A stretch of 64,000 nucleotides of DNA. It comes from Cupriavidus numazuensis (GTDB lineage Bacteria > Pseudomonadota > Gammaproteobacteria > Burkholderiales > Burkholderiaceae). The notes under the pieces were generated by a model that did not search any database, was not told the DNA's origin, and was given only the letters and a program-made list of their open reading frames with translations. The number at the start of each line of letters is the position of its first letter. Position 1 is the first letter of the stretch. Where the stretch lies: assembly GCF_905397435.1 (NCBI RefSeq), contig NZ_CAJPVI010000038.1:26455-90454 (forward strand), given 5' to 3'. This document shows positions 1 to 7,371 of the stretch, piece after piece. Position numbers and translations under genes: made by a program.

Positions 1-855
1 TACCCGAAATGGCTGTCGGCGATCCCGTTCACGCCCGTGCGCGGCGCACGTCTGCTGGCCGAGAACACCGATGCGCGACGCCTGCTGCTGCAGCTTGCGC
101 TGGCGCTGGCCGCGGAAAGCGGCATGTCGTCGCTGCACATTCTGTTCCCCAACGACGCCGAGGCCGACCTGATGGACGAGGCCGGCATGATGATGCGTCA
201 TGGCGTGCAGTTTCACTGGACCAATGCGGGCTACGGCAGCTTCGACGATTTCCTCGCCACGCTGTCGCAGAAGAAGCGCAAGAACATCCGCGCGGAGCGG
301 CGCCACGTGGCAGAGGCCGGCATCACGTTCCGCCACCTGCAAGGCGCGCAGATCGATGACGAGGCCTGGCGCTTCTTCAATCGCTGCTACCGCCAGACCT
401 ACCGCGAACACCACTCCACGCCGTACCTGAACCTGGATTTCTTCCGGCGCATCGGTGCATCCATGCCGCAGCACCTGCTGCTGGTGATCGCCGAACGCGC
501 GGGCCAGCCGATTGCCAGCTCGCTCGTGGTCTATGACGACACGCCCGGCATCAGCAAGCTGTACGGGCGCTACTGGGGCGCGCTGGAGTACCACCCGTGC
601 CTGCATTTCGAAACCGCCTACTACCAGCCGCTCGAATTCTGCATCCGCCACGGCATCGGCACGTTCGAAGGCGGTGCGCAAGGCGAGCACAAGATGGCGC
701 GCGGTTTCCTGCCCGTACCGACGCGGTCCGCGCACTGGCTCGCACACCCTGCGTTTGCCGATGCCGTCGAGCGCTTCCTGGTACGCGAGCGCGAAGGCAT
801 CGATGCCTACCTGGACGAACTGAACGAACGCACACCGTTCGCCCAGCGCGACTGA
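1..855 (+). CDS. GNAT-like acyltransferase, COG3146/DUF482 type (5' end outside window)
   Basis: The reading frame is open from the first base, so the N-terminus lies upstream of the window; 284 residues are visible. The visible start, with YPKW and IPFTPVRGARLL, resembles the COG3146 (DUF482) family, which is related to FemAB/GNAT-fold acyltransferases and often labelled peptidoglycan biosynthesis protein. Family features seen are a lysine/arginine-rich KKRKNIRAERR segment and a C-terminal EGGAQGEHKMARGF block. The substrate is unknown. The gene ends 8 bp before the convergent stop of the cytochrome b561 gene. The family call is from recalled motifs, and no enzymatic role is established here. 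Confidence 0.8.
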   Translation, partial: YPKWLSAIPFTPVRGARLLAENTDARRLLLQLALALAAESGMSSLHILFPNDAEADLMDEAGMMMRHGVQFHWTNAGYGSFDDFLATLSQKKRKNIRAERRHVAEAGITFRHLQGAQIDDEAWRFFNRCYRQTYREHHSTPYLNLDFFRRIGASMPQHLLLVIAERAGQPIASSLVVYDDTPGISKLYGRYWGALEYHPCLHFETAYYQPLEFCIRHGIGTFEGGAQGEHKMARGFLPVPTRSAHWLAHPAFADAVERFLVREREGIDAYLDELNERTPFAQRD

Positions 856-862
856 TGACGGC

Positions 863-1438
863 CTAGCGTCGCCACATGCGGCGCAGTGTGTTGTCGCCGA
901 GCATGTAATGGTGGAACAGCGCGGCCATGGCGTGCAGGCCGATCACCAGATAAAACGCGGTGCCCAGCGTTTCATGGATTTCCTTGATCTGGTTCTTCAA
1001 CGCCTGGTCGGGGCCGACCAATGCCGGAATCTCAATGCCAAGTCCCGGCATCGTCAGCACGTGGCCGCCCGCATTGAGCGTGAGCAGCCCCAGGACCGGC
1101 TGGCACAGGATGAACAGGTACAGCACCCAGTGCATCGCCGCGCCCGCACGCTGCATCCAGCGCGGGCCCGGCTCGGCCGCTGGCGCGCCGCGTACGAGGC
1201 GCCACAGCACGCGCGGCACGGCCAGCGCCAGGACCAGCACGCCGGCCCACTCATGTGCCGCCATGGCCAGCGAGCGAGCCGGGGTGCCCTTGCCGGCAAA
1301 GCCTTTCAGCTCGATCGCCGCATAAGCTGCAGCGATCAGCAGGAATACTGCCCAGTGGAAGAAGATGGCGAGACCGTCGTAGCGGCGCACGGTTCCGGGA
1401 AACGCCATGGCACCGGACACGCCCTGAAGGCGGTTCAT
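863..1438 (-). CDS. Cytochrome b561 family protein
   Basis: A 191-residue integral membrane protein of the bacterial cytochrome b561 (YodB/CybB) family. These are di-heme b cytochromes of the inner membrane that pass electrons between quinol and other acceptors. Four hydrophobic helices are visible. Candidate heme ligands are the His in IFFHWAVFL (helix 1), AAHEWAGV (helix 2), AMHWVLYL (helix 3) and GLHAMAALFHH (helix 4), the expected pattern. The ATG has a clear AGGAG site upstream. It lies downstream of ppa on the same strand, but the ppa terminator separates them, so it probably has its own promoter. The physiological electron partner cannot be deduced. Confidence 0.9.
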   Translation of the reverse strand: MNRLQGVSGAMAFPGTVRRYDGLAIFFHWAVFLLIAAAYAAIELKGFAGKGTPARSLAMAAHEWAGVLVLALAVPRVLWRLVRGAPAAEPGPRWMQRAGAAMHWVLYLFILCQPVLGLLTLNAGGHVLTMPGLGIEIPALVGPDQALKNQIKEIHETLGTAFYLVIGLHAMAALFHHYMLGDNTLRRMWRR

Positions 1439-1527
1439 AGGAACTCCTGTGGTGGTGAGGACTATCGATAGCGTACCCCGACAAGCGGCGCTGCGGCTTG
1501 CCGATGATCAGGTTTTCCGCAATAAAA

Positions 1528-1547
1528 AACCCCGCCGGAGCGGGGTT
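1528..1547 (-). terminator. Rho-independent terminator of ppa
   Basis: A short GC-rich hairpin, with arms AACCCCGC and GCGGGGTT around a small loop, is followed on the minus strand by a run of T residues. It lies about 60 bp after the ppa stop codon and before the cytochrome b561 gene. Confidence 0.8.
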
Positions 1548-1607
1548 CATTCAGCAGCCGTTCAGCTTTGCGCGAGAACGGCGCATAAACTGCCAACTGA
1601 TGGGCAA

Positions 1608-2135
1608 TTACTTCTTGTAGTTCGCCACGCCGTCGGTGATTTCCTTGTGGGCTTCCTCGATGCCGGCCCAGCCTTCGACCTTGACCCACTTGCCGGCTTC
1701 CAGTGCCTTGTAGTTCTCAAAGAAGTGCTTGATCTGGTCCAGCGTGTTCTGCGGCACGTCCGACAGGCCCTTCATGAACGCGGTGGCCGGCGACAGCTTG
1801 TCCACCGGCACGGCGACCAGCTTGGCGTCCACGCCCGACTCGTCGGTCATCTTCAGCATGCCGAGTGCACGGCAGCGCACGACAGCGCCAGCCAGGATCG
1901 GGAACGGGGTGATCACCAGCACGTCTACCGGGTCGCCGTCGCCCGACAGCGTCTGCGGGATGAAGCCGTAGTTGGCCGGATAGCGCATGCCGGTGCCGAT
2001 AAAGCGGTCCACGAACAGCAGGCCGGTTTCCTTGTCGGCCTCGTACTTCACCGGATCGCTCTGGGCGGAGATCTCGATGATGACGTTGAAATCGTTGGGA
2101 AGGTCCTTGCCCGGGGAGACGAGATTGAAGCTCAT
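1608..2135 (-). CDS. ppa: Inorganic pyrophosphatase (family I)
   Basis: A 175-residue soluble family I inorganic pyrophosphatase. It hydrolyses pyrophosphate to two phosphates and so pulls biosynthetic reactions forward. The signature DGDPVDVLV, with metal-binding aspartates, is intact, as are the upstream YGFIPQT segment and the IEISAQSDPVKYE substrate loop. Length fits the bacterial hexameric enzyme (about 175). The ATG has a GGAG site. A rho-independent terminator follows the gene. The next gene upstream, aldehyde dehydrogenase, is divergent across a gap of about 195 bp that must hold both promoters. Confidence 0.97.
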   Translation of the reverse strand: MSFNLVSPGKDLPNDFNVIIEISAQSDPVKYEADKETGLLFVDRFIGTGMRYPANYGFIPQTLSGDGDPVDVLVITPFPILAGAVVRCRALGMLKMTDESGVDAKLVAVPVDKLSPATAFMKGLSDVPQNTLDQIKHFFENYKALEAGKWVKVEGWAGIEEAHKEITDGVANYKK

Positions 2136-2331
2136 GCGATTCTCCAGATGCCTGCGGTGTGTTTATGGATGGGCGGCATTATAGCGGCTCCCCCCTGACC
2201 AGAGGCTGACAAAGACCGTGCCTTGCGCGCCGCCCGCGCTGCGCGATAATGGCGCATTCTTCAGCCAACGCTGAATTCCGAGCCACGCCTCCGACTGAAC
2301 GAAAAGCCCTCGGAGACCCCGGAGACCCTGC

Positions 2332-3768
2332 ATGCATGCCCAGCATTTCGTCGCCAACCGCCTGATCGCCCCGGACAACGGCCTGCGCATCAAGGTGTTC
2401 GACCCGTCCAACGGCGAACCCTTTGCCGAGATCGCGCGCGGCAACGCCACCGATATCAATGTCGCCGTGCACGCCGCACGGCAAGCCGCCGACGGCGCCT
2501 GGGGCGCGATGGCCCCGGCCGAGCGCGTGCGGCTGCTCAACCGCGTGGCGCTCACGCTGATCGCCCACGAAGAGGAGCTGACCGCGCTCGAAGCGCGCGA
2601 CACCGGCAAGCCGGTGCGCCAGGCCAGGGCCGACGCGCGCGCGGTCGCGCGCTATTTCGAGTTCTACGCCGGCGCGGTCGACAAGCTGCACGGCCAGACC
2701 ATTCCGTACAACCCCGGCTACACGGTGCTGACGCTGCGCGAGCCGCACGGCGTCACCGGCCACATCATCCCGTGGAACTACCCGCTGCAGATCTTCGGCC
2801 GCAGCGTGGGCGCCGCGCTTGCAACCGGCAACGCCTGCGTGGTCAAGCCAGCCGAAGATGCCTGCCTGTCACTGCTGCGCGTGGCCGAACTGGCGGCCGA
2901 GGCAGGGTTGCCCGAAGGCGCGCTCAACATCATCACCGGCTACGGCCATGAGGCGGGCGCCGCGCTCGCGCGTCATCCGGGCATCAACCACATCTCGTTC
3001 ACGGGTTCGCCGCAGACCGGCAAGCTGGTATCGCAGCTCGCCGCGGAGAACCATGTGCCGGTCACGCTCGAACTCGGCGGCAAGTCGCCGCAGATCGTGT
3101 TTGCCGATGCCGATGTCGATGCGCTGGTGCCGGTGATCGTCAACGGCATCGTGCAGAACGCCGGCCAGACCTGCTCCGCCGGCAGCCGCGTGCTGGTGGA
3201 GCGGCCGCTCTACAATGCGCTGCTGGACCGGATCGCATCGGTGTTCGAATCGCTGCGTGTCGGCCCTTCCGAGCTGGACCTGGAATGCGGTCCGCTGATC
3301 AGCCGCAAGCAGCAGCAGCGTGTGTGGGACTTCGTTTCCGATGCGCAGCACGCCGGCATCTCCGTGATGGCGCAGGGGCAGATCGTCGCGGAAGCGCCGG
3401 AGTCCGGCTACTACCAGGTGCCGATGCTGTTCCGCGACGTGCCGCCCGCGCACCGGCTTGCGCAGGAGGAAGTGTTCGGCCCGCTGCTGGCCGCCATGCC
3501 GTTCGATAGCGAAGCGGAAGCCGTGGCGATGGCCAACGGCACGCCTTACGGCCTGGTCGCGGGATTGTGGACGCGCGACGGCGGCAGGCAACTGCGCCTT
3601 GCACGCAAGCTGCGCGCGGGCCAGGTATTTATCAACAACTACGGTGCCGGCGGCGGCGTGGAGCTGCCCTTCGGCGGCACCGGCCAGTCCGGCTACGGCC
3701 GCGAAAAAGGTTTCGAGGCCCTGTACGGCTTTACCACCCTGAAAACCATTGCCATTCAACATGGGTAA
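2332..3768 (+). CDS. NAD(P)-dependent aldehyde dehydrogenase
   Basis: A 478-residue aldehyde dehydrogenase superfamily enzyme that oxidises an aldehyde to its acid with NAD(P)+. The catalytic glutamate is E247 (VTLELGGKS) and the nucleophilic cysteine is C281 (NAGQTCSAGSR). The Rossmann substrate-channel motif IIPWNYPL and the C-terminal GQSGYGREKGFEAL segment are present. The closest look is to betaine-aldehyde and other broad aliphatic aldehyde dehydrogenases, but the substrate is not readable from sequence. The gene overlaps the next small ORF by a few bases, and an SDR dehydrogenase and an MFS carrier follow, suggesting a small catabolic group. Confidence 0.95.
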   Translation: MHAQHFVANRLIAPDNGLRIKVFDPSNGEPFAEIARGNATDINVAVHAARQAADGAWGAMAPAERVRLLNRVALTLIAHEEELTALEARDTGKPVRQARADARAVARYFEFYAGAVDKLHGQTIPYNPGYTVLTLREPHGVTGHIIPWNYPLQIFGRSVGAALATGNACVVKPAEDACLSLLRVAELAAEAGLPEGALNIITGYGHEAGAALARHPGINHISFTGSPQTGKLVSQLAAENHVPVTLELGGKSPQIVFADADVDALVPVIVNGIVQNAGQTCSAGSRVLVERPLYNALLDRIASVFESLRVGPSELDLECGPLISRKQQQRVWDFVSDAQHAGISVMAQGQIVAEAPESGYYQVPMLFRDVPPAHRLAQEEVFGPLLAAMPFDSEAEAVAMANGTPYGLVAGLWTRDGGRQLRLARKLRAGQVFINNYGAGGGVELPFGGTGQSGYGREKGFEALYGFTTLKTIAIQHG

Positions 3769-4003
3769 CATCAATTTCCTGTCGGTCGCCTTTGCCATCT
3801 TCTTTTTCTGGATGGCCTGGCATGTGAAGAACAAGCGCGCCACCAATCCGTCCGGCATGCCGCGGCTGCAGGTATTCAAGCGCAAATGGGGCGATACCGT
3901 CGGCGACCGCGTGCACTGGTGCCTGTACGTGGCATTGCCGTTCCTGCTGGCCGTGATGATGGTGGCCAACGCGCTGCGCGGACGCGGACCGTTCGCGCAC
4001 TGA
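3761..4003 (+). CDS. Small hypothetical membrane protein
   Basis: An 80-residue protein whose ATG overlaps the end of the aldehyde dehydrogenase gene (ATGGGTAA arrangement), consistent with translational coupling. It has two hydrophobic segments, at about residues 6-20 and 58-73, separated by a basic, soluble stretch. No catalytic motif is visible and I do not recognise the family. A TTG twelve bases earlier in the same frame is possible but less likely. The overlap and a preserved reading frame argue that it is a real gene of unknown role. Confidence 0.65.
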   Translation: MGNINFLSVAFAIFFFWMAWHVKNKRATNPSGMPRLQVFKRKWGDTVGDRVHWCLYVALPFLLAVMMVANALRGRGPFAH

Positions 4004-4066
4004 GCAGGTTCCTGGTGCTGGCGAACCAACGGCGCTCGAATGAGACTGTCGCCGTCACCAGAGGCT

Positions 4067-4188
4067 CCCCTCTCCCGCGAAGTGGGAGAGGGGTGGGGGA
4101 GAGGGCCGGAGCGTCAACGAAGTGAAGCAGCTCGGTATGCCAGCGCCCGCCCTCTCCCCCGCCCCTCTCCCGCAAGCGGGAGAGGGGA
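4067..4188. repeat. Nested inverted repeat of CTCTCCC-rich type
   Basis: Two arms, around 4067-4106 and 4149-4188, are near-perfect reverse complements of each other. Each arm also contains its own hairpin of the type CCCTCTCCCGC-loop-GCGGGAGAGGG. The element fills most of the gap between the small membrane protein and the SDR gene. Similar intergenic palindromes are common in proteobacterial genomes. It could act as a terminator or transcript-stabilising structure. Confidence 0.75.
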
Positions 4189-4224
4189 GAAAACAAGCGG
4201 GCTTTGACCCAGAGGAGACAAGCG

Positions 4225-4983
4225 ATGAGACTGGCAGACAAGGTTGCGGTGGTGACGGGTGGCGGCTCCGGCTTTGGCGAGGGCATCGCGCATACGTTCG
4301 CGCGCGAAGGTGCCCGCGTCATGGTGGCCGATTTGCGTGAAGACGCCGCCGAGCGCGTGGCCGCCGCCATCCGCGATGCGGGCGGCCAGGCCCGCGCCGT
4401 GCGCGCCGACGTCTCACGCGAAGCGGATACGGAGGCCATGCGCGACGCCGCGCTGAGCGCGTTCGGCGACGTGCACATCGTCATCAACAACGCCGGCACT
4501 ACGCATCGCAACAAGCCGATCCTCGACATCACCGAGGACGAGTTCGACCGCGTCTACGCCGTCAACGTCAAAAGCATCTTCTGGTCCGCACGCGCGTTCA
4601 TCCCGCATTTCCGCCAGCGCGGCGGCGGCGTGTTCGTCAATATCGCGTCGACCGCCGGCATCCGGCCGCGTCCCGGACTGGTCTGGTACAACGGCAGCAA
4701 GGGCGCCGTCATCACCGCGAGCAAGGCCATGGCAGCGGAGCTCGGCAAGGACAATATCCGCGTGAACTGCGTCAACCCGGTGATCGGCGCGACCGGCCTG
4801 CTCGAGGAATTCATGGGCATGCCCGACACGCCCGAGAACCGCGCGAAGTTCCTCGCCACCATTCCGATGGGCCGCATGTCGACGCCGCCTGACGTCGCCA
4901 ACGCGTGCCTGTACCTGGCCTCTGACGAAGCCGCGTTCATCACCGGCACTTGCATCGAAGTGGACGGCGGCCGCTGCGTCTAG
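4225..4983 (+). CDS. SDR family oxidoreductase
   Basis: A 252-residue classical short-chain dehydrogenase/reductase. The nucleotide-binding TGGGSGFGEG motif is at the N-terminus, followed by NNAG, the catalytic serine S142 (NIASTAG), and the YxxxK pair Y155/K159 (WYNGSK). The tail IEVDGGRCV is typical of glucose-dehydrogenase or 3-oxoacyl-reductase-like members. The start at 4225 is chosen because GAGGAG precedes it; a longer in-frame extension from 4204 lacks one. It precedes an MFS carrier gene and follows an aldehyde dehydrogenase, so it may oxidise an imported hydroxy-acid or sugar acid. The substrate is inferred only loosely. Confidence 0.93.
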   Translation: MRLADKVAVVTGGGSGFGEGIAHTFAREGARVMVADLREDAAERVAAAIRDAGGQARAVRADVSREADTEAMRDAALSAFGDVHIVINNAGTTHRNKPILDITEDEFDRVYAVNVKSIFWSARAFIPHFRQRGGGVFVNIASTAGIRPRPGLVWYNGSKGAVITASKAMAAELGKDNIRVNCVNPVIGATGLLEEFMGMPDTPENRAKFLATIPMGRMSTPPDVANACLYLASDEAAFITGTCIEVDGGRCV

Positions 4984-5056
4984 CCAATACCGTTTTCCGT
5001 AGCTGTAACCGCATCACCGAAGCGTCGTAGAAACGCAACCATCCTGAGGAGACAGC

Positions 5057-6367
5057 ATGACAACGACTGCAGTGAATCCCGGCGTCGGCGACGCCGCGTT
5101 TGAAGACGCCACCTACCGCAAGGTGAGCTGGCGCCTGGTGCCTTTCCTGCTGCTGTGCTACGTGGTGGCCTACCTGGACCGCGTCAACGTGGGCTTTGCC
5201 AAGCTGCAGATGCTCAGCGACCTGAAGTTCAGCGAGACCATCTACGGTCTTGGCGCGGGCATCTTCTTCATCGGCTACTTTCTGTTCGAGGTGCCGAGCA
5301 ACGTGATCCTGCACAAGGTCGGCGCGCGCATCTGGATTGCGCGCATCATGATCACCTGGGGCGTGATCTCGGCGGCGATGATGTTCGTCACCACGCCGAC
5401 CATGTTCTACGTGCTGCGCTTCCTGCTCGGCATTGCCGAGGCCGGCTTCTTCCCCGGCATCATCCTGTACCTGACCTACTGGTACCCGGCCAACCGGCGC
5501 GGGCGCACCACCACGTTCTTCATGACCGCCATCGCGCTGTCGGGCGTGATCGGCGGCCCGCTGTCGGGCTGGGTGATGCAATCGTTCGACGGCCACAACG
5601 GCTGGTCCGGCTGGCAATGGATGTTCCTGCTCGAAGGCATCCCGTCGATCCTGGTCGGCCTGTGGGTGCTGGCCTACCTGGACGATCGCATCGTGCACGC
5701 CAAGTGGCTGACCAACGAGGAAAAGGCGCTGCTCGAACGCAATATCGCCAGCGAAGATGCGCACAAGGAAGACCCGCCGATCCGCACCGTGCTGTCGAGC
5801 CCGCGCGTCTGGCTGATGAGTGCGATCTACTTCTGCTTCGTGATGGGCCTGTATGGCGTGAGCTTCTGGCTGCCGACCATCATCAAGCAGACCGGTGTCA
5901 AGAGCGCACTCGACATCGGCCTGCTGACCGCGATTCCGTATGGCTGCGCAGTGGTCGGCATGGTGCTGTTCGCGTTCAGCGCCGACCGCTCCGGCGAACG
6001 CCGCTGGCACATTGCCATTCCCGCCGTGGCGGGCGCGCTCGGCCTGCTGCTTTCGGTGTACTGGCATGACAGCACCACGCTGGCCATGGTGGCGCTGACG
6101 CTGGCGACGATCGGCATCCTGACCACGCTGCCGCTGTTCTGGAGCCTGCCCACCGCATTCCTGGCCGGAACGGGCGCTGCGGCTGGCATCGCACTGATCA
6201 ACTCGCTCGGCAACCTCGCAGGCTTCCTCAGCCCGTACGCGGTCGGCTGGCTCAAGGACCTGACCCATACCACCGATTCCGGCATGTACCTGCTCGCCGC
6301 CTGCCTGGTGGTCGGGGCTGCACTGACGCTGTCGGTGCCGGCACGGCTGGTAGGCAGCAAGACCTGA
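5057..6367 (+). CDS. MFS transporter, anion:cation symporter (ACS) type
   Basis: A 436-residue inner-membrane carrier with about twelve hydrophobic segments. The opening WRLVPFLLLCYVVAYLDRVN, and the GYFLFEVPSN and RFLLGIAEAGFFPG motifs, are hallmarks of the ACS branch (tartrate, phthalate, galactonate and similar organic anion symporters). A GAGGAGA site stands before the ATG. It lies 73 bp after the SDR gene, so the two probably form an operon for uptake and oxidation of an organic anion. The exact solute is not determinable. Confidence 0.93.
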   Translation: MTTTAVNPGVGDAAFEDATYRKVSWRLVPFLLLCYVVAYLDRVNVGFAKLQMLSDLKFSETIYGLGAGIFFIGYFLFEVPSNVILHKVGARIWIARIMITWGVISAAMMFVTTPTMFYVLRFLLGIAEAGFFPGIILYLTYWYPANRRGRTTTFFMTAIALSGVIGGPLSGWVMQSFDGHNGWSGWQWMFLLEGIPSILVGLWVLAYLDDRIVHAKWLTNEEKALLERNIASEDAHKEDPPIRTVLSSPRVWLMSAIYFCFVMGLYGVSFWLPTIIKQTGVKSALDIGLLTAIPYGCAVVGMVLFAFSADRSGERRWHIAIPAVAGALGLLLSVYWHDSTTLAMVALTLATIGILTTLPLFWSLPTAFLAGTGAAAGIALINSLGNLAGFLSPYAVGWLKDLTHTTDSGMYLLAACLVVGAALTLSVPARLVGSKT

Positions 6368-6593
6368 CCTTCCCGCCACACGCACCACTCGCACGCCGCC
6401 AACTGCCGCGGCGTGCACCTGTCGGGTGGCTTGCACGCCGCCCGTGTCCCGCAACACGCCCTCCTCCGACACGCATGTAGGAGCCTGACGGGCAGTGTGC
6501 TCCGGTACCCCTCCGTAGCATGGAATGGAGACCCGCCATGTCCCTCCGGGCTTGTGGCGGCCCTGTTTCCCTTCTTTCGTCAAGGAGGCCAAG

Positions 6594-7286
6594 ATGAAGC
6601 CACTGTCTTCACGCACGGCCCGCCCCGTCGAGGTGTCCGGTGCGCGGGAACGGCACGCGCGCGCACTTCGCGTGGCGCTTCTGACGGGCGCAGGTGCATT
6701 GGCATTGCTCGCTTTCGTACCGGCGGCGAGCCAGGCACAGACTTCCCCTGCACCGGCGGATGCTGCAACCGCGCCCATGGCGCCAACGCCGGGCACAACC
6801 GGTACGCCGCCGCTGCCGGCGCCGTCGGCCGTACCACCGGCTGCCGCACCTGCCCCGACGCCCGCGCCAATCAACACGGCTCCGCCCGCACCGTCGCCGC
6901 CGCTGGCGGCACCGACTCCTCCATCCCCGCCACTGACCACGCCGCCGCCCCCGCCCCCGCGCGACGCCATGGTGCAGCGCAAGGCTGGTTCAGTGACCTA
7001 CATCTGCGGCGGCGTTGCCGACGACGAACAGCGCGCACTGTCCGCGCAGTCCCGCAACTACAACATGGGGCTGCTGTTCACGCAGGGCGCGCGCGGAGAA
7101 TACCTGTCCGACGTCAACGTGAAACTGATACGGAACGGCCGTGAAGTGGCCAACTTCGTCGCCGACGGGCCCAAGTGCCTGCTGCGCGCGCCGCAAGGCA
7201 GCTACAGCGTACGTGCGACGTATGAAGGCCGGACCAAGACGCAGGTGGTCAGCACGGGCACGCGGAATGCGCAGATGCGTTGGTAA
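6594..7286 (+). CDS. Proline-rich exported protein of unknown function
   Basis: A 230-residue protein with a basic N-terminus and a hydrophobic signal segment (about residues 25-45, ending near ASQA). A proline/alanine/threonine-rich linker follows (about 48-120), then a compact C-terminal domain of about 105 residues with two cysteines. The C-terminal GSYSVRATYEG segment resembles carboxypeptidase-regulatory-like beta-sandwich folds, so a periplasmic or surface role is plausible. An AAGGAGG site precedes the ATG. I do not recognise the family and assign no function. A bidirectional terminator follows. Confidence 0.75.
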   Translation: MKPLSSRTARPVEVSGARERHARALRVALLTGAGALALLAFVPAASQAQTSPAPADAATAPMAPTPGTTGTPPLPAPSAVPPAAAPAPTPAPINTAPPAPSPPLAAPTPPSPPLTTPPPPPPRDAMVQRKAGSVTYICGGVADDEQRALSAQSRNYNMGLLFTQGARGEYLSDVNVKLIRNGREVANFVADGPKCLLRAPQGSYSVRATYEGRTKTQVVSTGTRNAQMRW

Positions 7287-7315
7287 TCCGCTGAAGCGCT
7301 AGCCATCCGCAAAAA

Positions 7316-7346
7316 AGAGAGGGCCACCATGACGGCGGCCCTCTCT
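7316..7346. terminator. Bidirectional terminator between the exported-protein gene and chpA
   Basis: The arms AGAGAGGGCC and GGCCCTCTCT are perfect complements around an 11-base loop. A-rich sequence lies on the left, giving T residues on the minus strand, and a T-containing tail lies on the right. It sits between two convergent genes. Confidence 0.75.
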
Positions 7347-7371
7347 GCTTTCTGCACGTTCGCAAACGGCT

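Noticed and set aside
4940..6982. 680-residue open frame on the minus strand
   Set aside because: It is the shadow of the MFS gene and exported-protein gene; low-complexity Gly/Ala and His/Gln composition.
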